This document shows, piece by piece, positions 9,227 to 14,893 of a stretch of 14,893 nt of DNA. Under the pieces are notes generated by a model that was not told the DNA's origin, searched no databases, and saw nothing but the letters and a program-made list of their open reading frames with translations. The first letter of the stretch is position 1. Each line of letters opens with the position of its first letter. Position numbers and translations under genes: made by a program. Location of the stretch: the NCBI GenBank assembly GCA_017539765.1, contig JAFYCH010000110.1, positions 1 to 14,893 of the forward strand. Direction: 5' to 3'. The stretch comes from Clostridia bacterium (lineage in GTDB: Bacteria > Bacillota > Clostridia > Christensenellales > UBA1242).

Positions 9227-9301
9227 ATAATTTATTTTATTATTATCAAGTTTTGTAAATAAATTTTTATATTTAACAAACACTATTTTTGGGAGAAATA
9301 A

Positions 9302-9826
9302 ATGAAAGCGACAGGTGTTGTTAGAAGAATTGATGAACTCGGAAGAATCGTTATTCCAAAAGAAATTAGAAGAACGTTAAAAATAAAAGAGGGGACTCCT
9401 CTTGAAATATATAGTGGAGATGATGGAGAATTGCTTTTAAAAAAATATTCACCAGTTTTGGAAATTTCCTCGGTTGCAGGTGAAGTTGCTCAAAGCATTG
9501 CCGATGGCACAAAATATTGCGTTTTGGTGACCAACATGGAAAAAGTTATTGCCGCAAGCGGAAAAGATAAAACAAAATACATAAACAGACCAATAGATAG
9601 TCAAATTGACAAATTGATTAAAGCAAGACAAAGTCAAATTGTTTCTTTGTTTGATGCGAACTCTTTGCTTTTTGATATTGATATCAAAAATTTTGTTATC
9701 AGTCCAATTTTGACAGAAGGTGATGTTTATGGCTCAATTATTATTTTTGGCGATTTAAGTATGGGAGAGACTGAAAGACTTCTTGCAAAATCTTTTTCAA
9801 ATTACTTAGCCAAACAAATAGGTTAA
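9302..9826 (+). CDS. spoVT: SpoVT, AbrB-family sporulation transcription regulator
   Basis: A protein of 174 residues, close to the 178 of Bacillus subtilis SpoVT. Residues 1-52 form the swapped-hairpin AbrB DNA-binding domain, with the nearly invariant MKATGVVRRIDELGRIVIPK start and the KEIRRTLKI and EGTPLEIY blocks. Residues about 55-174 correspond to the GAF-like C-terminal domain, including LVTNMEKVIAASG and the GSIIIFGD-SMGE stretch. In Bacillus the protein is a forespore regulator that modulates sigma-G-dependent genes, spore coat and germination. GGGAG lies 6 nt upstream of the ATG. The next gene starts 2 nt after its stop. Presence of SpoVT suggests a spore-forming lineage, but some non-sporulating clostridia retain such regulators, so sporulation itself is inference. 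No convincing promoter of any class was found in the 75 bases upstream. Confidence 0.92.
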   Translation: MKATGVVRRIDELGRIVIPKEIRRTLKIKEGTPLEIYSGDDGELLLKKYSPVLEISSVAGEVAQSIADGTKYCVLVTNMEKVIAASGKDKTKYINRPIDSQIDKLIKARQSQIVSLFDANSLLFDIDIKNFVISPILTEGDVYGSIIIFGDLSMGETERLLAKSFSNYLAKQIG

Positions 9827-9828
9827 TT

Positions 9829-11508
9829 ATGTCAAAAGCAAAAAATGGATTTATATTTGGTGCAATTATTCTTGTGATTTGCAACCTTGTTACAAAATTT
9901 TTAAGTGCAATATACAAAGTTCCTCTTCTTAGAGTGCTGGGGAGTGAAGGACTTGGACAATATCAAATGATATTTCCAATATATGCACTTTTTTTGGTTA
10001 TTTCTAGCAGTGGCATAGTTGTTACCATAAGCAAACTTACATCAAAACAACTTGAAGTAAAAAACTATACAAATGCAAAAAGATATTTTTTTGCAGGATT
10101 TTTGTTGTCACTTTTTTCATCAACAATTCTTTCTGTTTTGCTTTTGATATTATCTCCAGCACTATCAAAATTTCAAGCTAATAGTAATTTAACAAAATCA
10201 TATATTGCCATAGTTCCTGCTATTATTTTTGGAAGCCTAATGACTGCCTTAAGAGGTTACTTTTTAGGTAAAAAAAAGATGGGATACAGTGGTCTTATGC
10301 AAATTATAGAAGCAACTTCAAAATTGGTGTTTAGTTTGAGTTTTGCTATATTTTTTGCAAAAAAAAGCTATTTTTCTGCTGTTTTTGGCGCAATTTTGGG
10401 CTTAAGTGTTTCAGAAATGGTTTCTTTTTTGTTTTCAATTATGCTATATTTATTTTCCAAAAATAAAGAAAAAAGAAAATATACAAGTATGATTTTCAAC
10501 AAAAAACGAAGGTATTTTTTATGTAAATCAAGTTGTGTATGTGATGGTTTTAATGAAAAAAAATATAATGTAAAAAATAGATACATTTCGTTTTTTTATG
10601 CTTTAAAAAAAGTCGTTACATTTTCTTTTTTTGTTATGATGCAGGCATGTGCAATACCACTTGTTTCTGCTGTTGACAGTTTGATTGTTGTGCCACTACT
10701 TTTAAAGACTGGCTTAAGTCAAGCGATATCTTTTTCGCTTTATGGATTAGAGGATGGCATTGTTTCTTCAATAATCAGTTTGCCTACTTTTGTGGCAACT
10801 GCAATTGGCGCATCAATTATTCCAAACATAAAAAAGGAAAATGCCAACAACGAATTAACTATAAAAAATATTAAGAATTCTTTCAGCATCGTTTGGCTTG
10901 TTTCCATTTTTTGTGCTTTTGTCTTTTTGTTCTTTTCAAAAGAAATTATCATTTTTTTATATGGAGGGGGCTTAACCTCTTTTGCTGTCAATGAATTGCA
11001 GATTGCAAGTGATTTGCTTAAAATCAACAGCTTTAATATTATTTACTTGAGCTTAATTATTATATCCACAAGTATTTTGCAGGCACTGGAAAAGAATAAA
11101 GCGCCAGTCATCAATCTTTTTTGTGCGGCAATTTTAAGAACCTTTTTCTTGCTTATTTTGGTGTCTAGCAAAAAAGTAAACATTTATGGAACTGCAATTT
11201 GTGACATGGTTTTTTATTCTTTTGCATTGTATTTAAATCTGATATCAATAAGACGTATAGTCCAGTTTAAATTAAACATAAACAAGTTGTTTGTTTTGCC
11301 AACCATCTCATGCCTTGTTATGAGTATTGTTATGAAACTATTTAATAGTTTGCTTTATGGATATATTAGCTCACGATTTTTAACAATGATTATTTTAATT
11401 TTGGGAGTTGTTTTATATTATGCCTTATTGTGTATTACAAAGACAATAAATACAAAAGAGATACTTTCTGTTTGGGGCAAAAATAAAAGAATCAAAATAA
11501 CAAATTAA
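9829..11508 (+). CDS. SpoVB/YabM-type MOP-superfamily flippase
   Basis: A protein of 559 residues with about 14 hydrophobic segments, belonging to the MATE/MVF polysaccharide-flippase superfamily. The start (KNGFIFGAIILVICNLVTKF, then SAIYKVPLLRVLG-EGLGQYQ) is highly characteristic of SpoVB and YabM proteins, which export lipid-linked cell wall or polysaccharide precursors across the membrane. LRGYFLGKKKMGYSGLMQII (141-160) is also conserved in this family. It lies 2 nt after spoVT, with only a weak AGG at 9820-9822, so translational coupling is likely. B. subtilis has the same order, spoVT then yabM. The cytoplasmic loop at about 210-258 is longer than usual, basic, and holds three cysteines in a CKSSCVC pattern. 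Substrate is not determined; peptidoglycan precursor or spore/capsule polysaccharide are alternatives. Confidence 0.87.
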   Translation: MSKAKNGFIFGAIILVICNLVTKFLSAIYKVPLLRVLGSEGLGQYQMIFPIYALFLVISSSGIVVTISKLTSKQLEVKNYTNAKRYFFAGFLLSLFSSTILSVLLLILSPALSKFQANSNLTKSYIAIVPAIIFGSLMTALRGYFLGKKKMGYSGLMQIIEATSKLVFSLSFAIFFAKKSYFSAVFGAILGLSVSEMVSFLFSIMLYLFSKNKEKRKYTSMIFNKKRRYFLCKSSCVCDGFNEKKYNVKNRYISFFYALKKVVTFSFFVMMQACAIPLVSAVDSLIVVPLLLKTGLSQAISFSLYGLEDGIVSSIISLPTFVATAIGASIIPNIKKENANNELTIKNIKNSFSIVWLVSIFCAFVFLFFSKEIIIFLYGGGLTSFAVNELQIASDLLKINSFNIIYLSLIIISTSILQALEKNKAPVINLFCAAILRTFFLLILVSSKKVNIYGTAICDMVFYSFALYLNLISIRRIVQFKLNINKLFVLPTISCLVMSIVMKLFNSLLYGYISSRFLTMIILILGVVLYYALLCITKTINTKEILSVWGKNKRIKITN

Positions 11509-11547
11509 AATTGCATTTTAATAATTTTAAACTTGTATGTAAATTTA

Positions 11548-11576
11548 TTGGCAAAAAATGTAATTTGCTATATAAT
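11548..11576 (+). promoter_or_regulatory. Promoter giving a leaderless dihydrouridine synthase mRNA
   Basis: TTGGCA at 11548-11553, a 17-base spacer, and a perfect TATAAT at 11571-11576. The predicted transcription start, 7 nt after the -10, is 11583, which is the A of the ATG. No Shine-Dalgarno sequence precedes that ATG (bases read ttttgat), consistent with a leaderless message. Confidence 0.7.
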
Positions 11577-11582
11577 TTTGAT

Positions 11583-12509
11583 ATGAAGATTGGAGACTTA
11601 GAAACAAAAAATAATTTATTTTTGGCACCTATGGCAGGCTATACTGACATTGCACAAAGACATCTTTGCAAAAAGTTCGGAGCAGGACTTACAACAACAG
11701 AAATGGTCAGCGCAAAAGGGCTTATTTATGACAGTGAAAAAACAAAGTGGCTACTTCACACATCACCGCTTGAGGATATAAAAGTGGTTCAACTTTTTGG
11801 TCATGAGCCGGAGGTGTTTTTTAAGGCAATTCAAAATGATGTTTTGAAAGATTTTGATATTATTGACATAAATATGGGTTGTCCTGCACCAAAGATAATC
11901 AAAAATGGTGAAGGCAGTTTTTTGATGAAGAATCTTGACCTTGCAAGTGAAATAGTAAAAGCAAGTGTAAGTGCTTCAAACAGACCTGTCACAGTTAAAA
12001 TGCGTCTTGGCTACACCGAAAACAATGCTGTAGAGTTTGCGAAGATGCTTGAAAAATCTGGTGCAAGTGCAATTGCTATACACGGAAGACTTATGACGCA
12101 AGGCTACTCTGGCAAAGCGGATTATGCAGAAATTGCAAAAGTGAAAAATGCAGTCAGCATTCCAGTTGTGGCGAATGGCGATATTGTAAGCAAAGAAAGT
12201 TTTGAAAAGATACAAAAAGAAACAGGTGCTGATGCCTTTATGATTGGCAGAGCGAGTGTAGGCAATCCGCACATTTTTGCAGAACTTTTAAATTTGGATA
12301 TGCCATTTGACAAGTATGACTGCATAAAGCAACACTTTGATATTTTGCTTAAGTATTATGATGAACATTTTGTTGTGACAAATATGAGAAAACATATTGT
12401 TGGCTATTTAAAAGGCGAACATATCAGTACTGAAACAAAATTAAAACTTCTTGAAGAAGAAAGTGCAGAGAGTGTTTTGAAATTACTTAAAGAAGTATTT
12501 AAAAGATAA
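11583..12509 (+). CDS. dusB: tRNA-dihydrouridine synthase (DusB-like)
   Basis: A full-length FMN enzyme of 308 residues that reduces specific uridines in tRNA D-loops using NADPH. It forms a TIM barrel from LAPMAGYTD (14-22) onward. Visible motifs are the catalytic cysteine Cys100 in NMGCPAPK (97-104), KMRLG (139-143), IHGR (166-169) and YSGKADY (175-181), the flavin-binding VANGD (196-200), and MIGR (220-223) near the C-terminal helical domain. ATG 11583 is chosen over a TTG at 11511 because the promoter -35 and -10 lie inside the longer reading, no homologous residues are added by it, and the family usually begins just before the LAPMAG strand. In many Bacillota this gene neighbours unrelated housekeeping genes, as here. 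It is likely transcribed alone. Confidence 0.93.
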   Translation: MKIGDLETKNNLFLAPMAGYTDIAQRHLCKKFGAGLTTTEMVSAKGLIYDSEKTKWLLHTSPLEDIKVVQLFGHEPEVFFKAIQNDVLKDFDIIDINMGCPAPKIIKNGEGSFLMKNLDLASEIVKASVSASNRPVTVKMRLGYTENNAVEFAKMLEKSGASAIAIHGRLMTQGYSGKADYAEIAKVKNAVSIPVVANGDIVSKESFEKIQKETGADAFMIGRASVGNPHIFAELLNLDMPFDKYDCIKQHFDILLKYYDEHFVVTNMRKHIVGYLKGEHISTETKLKLLEEESAESVLKLLKEVFKR

Positions 12510-12524
12510 CCTAAAGAAATATTC

Positions 12525-12545
12525 AAATATTTTACTAAAATATTT
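12525..12545 (+). terminator. AT-only hairpin between dusB and pgk
   Basis: AAATATTTT at 12525-12533 pairs perfectly with AAAATATTT at 12537-12545 over a 3-nt loop. It has no G or C in the stem and no clean T-tract after it, so it is at best a weak terminator. It is the only hairpin between the dusB stop and the pgk promoter. Confidence 0.3.
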
Positions 12546-12561
12546 GTGAGAAATTTGTTTT

Positions 12562-12570
12562 TGATATAAA
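12562..12570 (+). promoter_or_regulatory. Extended -10 promoter candidate for the glycolytic operon
   Basis: TGATATAAA at 12562-12570 fits the extended -10 form (TG, one base, TATAAA). A weak -35, TTTGTG at 12543-12548, lies 16 bases upstream. Transcription would start near 12577, leaving about 22 nt before ATG 12599 and its AGGAG site (12589-12593). A second candidate, TTGTTT at 12555-12560 with TAGATT at 12578-12583, is possible. Confidence 0.45.
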
Positions 12571-12598
12571 ATAGTAGTAGATTCATTCAGGAGATTAT

Positions 12599-13783
12599 AT
12601 GAGAAAGGCAATTCGAGATTTTGATTTTTATGACAAGCGTGTGCTTGTAAGGGCGGATTTTAATGTACCCCTAAAAGATGGAGTAATTACAAGTGATGTA
12701 AGAATTGTTGAAGAACTACCTACATTGAAGTATTTGCTTGAAAAAAAAGCAAAGGTTATTGTATGCTCACATTTAGGTAGACCTGACGGAAAGGTAGATA
12801 AAAAATATTCACTTAAGCCGGTGTTTGAGAGATTGGAAGAATTATTGCCAAATACAAAAATATATTTTTGTCCAGAAGTTGTTGGTGCAAAGGCAACGGC
12901 AATGGCTGATAAATTAAATGGTGGGGAACTTCTTTTGCTTGAAAACGTTAGGTTTGAAAGAGGAGAAGAAGAGAATGACCCATACCTTATTGAAGCATTT
13001 TCTAAACTTGCAGACATATATGTTTTTGATGCATTTGGAACAAGCCACAGAAAACACGCTTCTACATATGGTATAGCCAAAATACTTCCAAGCACGGTTG
13101 GTTTTTTGGTAGAGAAGGAGTTGAAGACTTTTGAAGATGTTCTCAAAAATCCAAATAGACCTTTTGTTGCAATTTTGGGCGGAGCCAAGATTGGTGACAA
13201 AATTGATGTTGTTAAAAATTTGCTTAACAAAGTTGATACTATTTTGATTGGCGGAGGCATGTGCTTTACTTTCATCAAAGCAATCAAAGGTAATGTTGGT
13301 GCGTCACTTGTTGACGATGAAAAAATAAAAATATGCTATGAAATAATAAAAGAAGCCATCAACAAAAAAGTTAAGATAATTTTGCCAGTAGATTTTATTT
13401 GTGCAAAAAATATTGATGATGAAGCTGGCACAGAAGTATATAAACTTGGCAAAATACCAAGTGATAAAATGGGTCTTGACATTGGACCAAAGACAGTTAA
13501 ACTTTTTAGAAAATTTATCAAAAAAGCAAGGACTATTGTTTGGAATGGACCGATGGGAGTTTACGAAAAAGATGTTTTCAAAAATGGAACAGAAAGTGTT
13601 GCAAAACTTATTGGTAAAAATAAGCATTGCATTTCAGTTGCTGGTGGTGGAGATGTTGTAAGTGCCATAGAAAATTTTGGACTTAAAGATTCGTTTACTC
13701 ACATATCTACTGGCGGTGGCGCAAGTTTGAAACTTCTTGAAGGCAAGGAACTTGCTGCCGTAAGCATAATTAATAAAGATTAA
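12599..13783 (+). CDS. pgk: Phosphoglycerate kinase
   Basis: A protein of 394 residues, the normal family length, catalysing the reversible transfer of phosphate from 1,3-bisphosphoglycerate to ADP in the cytoplasm. The N-lobe binds substrate through RADFNVP (18-24), SHLGRP (57-62), ENVRF (115-119) and DAFGTSHRKH (144-153). The C-lobe binds nucleotide through the GGAKIGDK stretch, the WNGPMGVYE segment and the terminal GGGDVVSAI and STGGGASL loops. In DAFGTSHRKH the usual small residue after the Thr is a Ser and the second His is preceded by Lys, a mild divergence. All the catalytic basic residues I could place are present. It is first in an operon with tpiA (16 nt to its ATG) and gpmI. AGGAG precedes the ATG by 5 nt. 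Confidence 0.97.
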   Translation: MRKAIRDFDFYDKRVLVRADFNVPLKDGVITSDVRIVEELPTLKYLLEKKAKVIVCSHLGRPDGKVDKKYSLKPVFERLEELLPNTKIYFCPEVVGAKATAMADKLNGGELLLLENVRFERGEEENDPYLIEAFSKLADIYVFDAFGTSHRKHASTYGIAKILPSTVGFLVEKELKTFEDVLKNPNRPFVAILGGAKIGDKIDVVKNLLNKVDTILIGGGMCFTFIKAIKGNVGASLVDDEKIKICYEIIKEAINKKVKIILPVDFICAKNIDDEAGTEVYKLGKIPSDKMGLDIGPKTVKLFRKFIKKARTIVWNGPMGVYEKDVFKNGTESVAKLIGKNKHCISVAGGGDVVSAIENFGLKDSFTHISTGGGASLKLLEGKELAAVSIINKD

Positions 13784-13799
13784 AAATAAGAGAGTGTTT

Positions 13800-14516
13800 A
13801 TGAAAAAGTTTATATTTGCTTGTAATTTTAAAATGAATAATGTAAGTATAGAAGAATACAAAAGAGTTATGGGTGAAGATGATTATTCTAACGTGATACT
13901 TTGTCCTAACTTCTGTCAATTATATCAATATGCAGAACTGAAGAAAAATGGGGTATTTTTGGGTGCACAAAATGTAAGCGAATATAACAATGGCGCATAC
14001 ACTGGAGAAACTAGTGCAGATATGTTAAAAAATGCTGGCGTTGACTTTTGTATTGTTGGCCACAGTGAGAGAAAAAAATATAATTTCGAGACACTTTCTC
14101 AAACTAATTTAAAGATAAAAAAGCTTATAGAATTTGGTATAACTCCAATTGTTTGTGTGGGTGAGGAGTTATGTAATAATGAAACAATGTCTCAAACAGA
14201 ATATGCAAAACGATATGTACTTGTGGAACTCAAAGAAATTTTGCAAGATATTGACATTTCAAAAGTTATTGTAGCCTATGAACCAATTTGGGCAATTGGC
14301 ACAGGAAAGGTTGCTGGCATCGAGCACATAAAAGAAGTTATTGATGCAATCAAAAAATATGCTGAAGTGGAATTTGTTTTGTATGGTGGAAGTTTTGGCG
14401 AAAGTAATTTTGAACAAATTGCTGCAATTGATTGCGTAGATGGGGCACTTATTGGTGGTGCAAGTTTAAAGCCAGAACTTATCTGCAAAATGAAAAAGAA
14501 ATTGGAAGAAAAATAA
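13800..14516 (+). CDS. tpiA: Triosephosphate isomerase
   Basis: It interconverts dihydroxyacetone phosphate and glyceraldehyde 3-phosphate. The 238-residue chain is slightly shorter than the usual 250 or so. Catalytic residues are intact: Asn9 and Lys11 (in CNFKMN), His88 (VGHSER) and Glu161 (AYEPIWAIGTG). The phosphate-binding YGGS (195-198) and GGASL (219-223) loops are present. The N-terminal strand reads ACNFKMN where most enzymes have AGNWKMN, with Gly to Cys and Trp to Phe, and the YGGSV of the family is YGGSF here. The first third is also compressed. ATG 13800 is chosen over a GTG at 13794 because the AAGAGAG purine stretch then acts as ribosome binding site and the protein begins directly at its first beta strand. 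It sits between pgk and gpmI, so the enzyme is surely functional but divergent. Confidence 0.95.
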   Translation: MKKFIFACNFKMNNVSIEEYKRVMGEDDYSNVILCPNFCQLYQYAELKKNGVFLGAQNVSEYNNGAYTGETSADMLKNAGVDFCIVGHSERKKYNFETLSQTNLKIKKLIEFGITPIVCVGEELCNNETMSQTEYAKRYVLVELKEILQDIDISKVIVAYEPIWAIGTGKVAGIEHIKEVIDAIKKYAEVEFVLYGGSFGESNFEQIAAIDCVDGALIGGASLKPELICKMKKKLEEK

Positions 14517-14569
14517 TTGCAATATCAATTTTGGTTTTGCAACAAATGTAAATTTGTAAGGAGTGAATT

Positions 14570-14893
14570 ATGAAAAAGACAGTAGCGCTAGTAGTTATTG
14601 ATGGATTTGGAATAAGTGAAACCGATTATGGCAATGCTGTAAGAAAAGCTGATATGCCATATTATAATATGCTGCTTAAAAATTACCCACATTGCAAACT
14701 TGGTGCAAGTGGACTTGATGTTGGACTCAAAGCGGGTCAAATGGGCAACAGTGAAGTCGGACACCTTAATATTGGTGCTGGCAGAATTGTCAGTCAAGAT
14801 ATGACAAGAATAGATAATGCTATAGAAGATGGTTCATTTTTCAAAAACAAGGCACTTGTTAATTTGATGAATAACTTAAAAGATCACAACGGC
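14570..14893 (+). CDS. gpmI: 2,3-bisphosphoglycerate-independent phosphoglycerate mutase (5' part, cut by window end)
   Basis: The first 108 codons of a protein usually about 510 residues long, open at the window edge. It converts 3-phosphoglycerate to 2-phosphoglycerate with two manganese ions in the alkaline phosphatase fold. VVIDGFG (8-14) supplies the first metal-binding Asp (Asp11). MGNSEVGHLNIGAGR (58-72) contains the catalytic phosphoryl-acceptor Ser61. The VSQDMTRID region that follows is also typical. TAAGGAG with 6 nt spacing precedes the ATG. It lies 53 nt after tpiA, with no terminator between, so it belongs to the pgk-tpiA-gpmI operon. Enolase may follow beyond the window, which cannot be seen. 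Confidence 0.95.
   Translation, partial: MKKTVALVVIDGFGISETDYGNAVRKADMPYYNMLLKNYPHCKLGASGLDVGLKAGQMGNSEVGHLNIGAGRIVSQDMTRIDNAIEDGSFFKNKALVNLMNNLKDHNG

Noticed and set aside
9226..9231. TATAAT upstream of spoVT
   Set aside because: It lies in the T-tract of the terminator, and no -35 can be placed because the position falls in the terminator stem.
11511..11582. TTG start 24 codons upstream for dusB
   Set aside because: The extension contains the promoter and resembles no Dus N-terminus.
11976..12325. Antisense open frames over dusB
   Set aside because: They overlap each other and a well-conserved enzyme and have no start signals.
12628..13287. A 219-residue open frame antisense to pgk
   Set aside because: It is a shadow of the pgk codon pattern, has no ribosome binding site and resembles no family I recognise.
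13794..13799. GTG start two codons upstream for tpiA
   Set aside because: The GTG is part of the purine-rich ribosome binding site and adds nothing to the first strand.
14517..14569. Possible terminator or hairpin between tpiA and gpmI
   Set aside because: Only short self-complementary TTGCAA words are seen, without a stable stem or T-tract.

Overview
The window is AT-rich bacterial DNA with every gene on the + strand, Shine-Dalgarno sequences of the AGGAG type, sigma-A-like promoters (TTGACG/TATAAT class), and a spoVT-flippase pair. This points to a low-GC Gram-positive of the Bacillota, most likely from an uncultured clostridial, gut-type lineage related to spore formers. I see no mobile element, CRISPR array, rRNA or tRNA. 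No gene-free stretch exceeds 300 bases; the longest is the first 175 bases.

Region 1 (1-4750) is a single transcription unit. It has a near-consensus promoter, a leader of about 115 nt with two short dyads, a giant N-terminally anchored surface protein (about 1,513 codons), and a perfectly palindromic terminator. The clear ribosome binding site and ATG at 176 lie in the same frame as the long reading frame but are separated from it by one in-frame TGA at 239-241, just before the membrane anchor. This is the strangest feature of the window. It could be UGA read as tryptophan, stop readthrough, or a point mutation.

Region 2 (4748-8294) is a probable operon for envelope lipid chemistry. It encodes a condensation/alcohol-acetyltransferase-like acyltransferase with an HxxxDG motif, a zinc-ribbon six-helix membrane protein (DUF6320-like), and a cardiolipin synthase with two HKD motifs. 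A separately promoted polytopic membrane protein with a charged tail follows (8303-9164) and ends at a strong terminator.

Region 3 (9302-11508) holds spoVT (AbrB plus GAF-like regulator) and, 2 nt later, a SpoVB/YabM-type lipid flippase. This is the same gene order as in Bacillus.

Region 4 (11548-12509) is a tRNA-dihydrouridine synthase whose consensus promoter would start transcription on or next to the A of its ATG, so the mRNA is predicted to be leaderless.

Region 5 (12562 to the end) is a glycolytic operon, pgk-tpiA-gpmI, with gpmI cut by the window edge.

The ten complete stop codons are nine TAA, one TAG and no TGA. Short or absent 5' leaders recur at three promoters.
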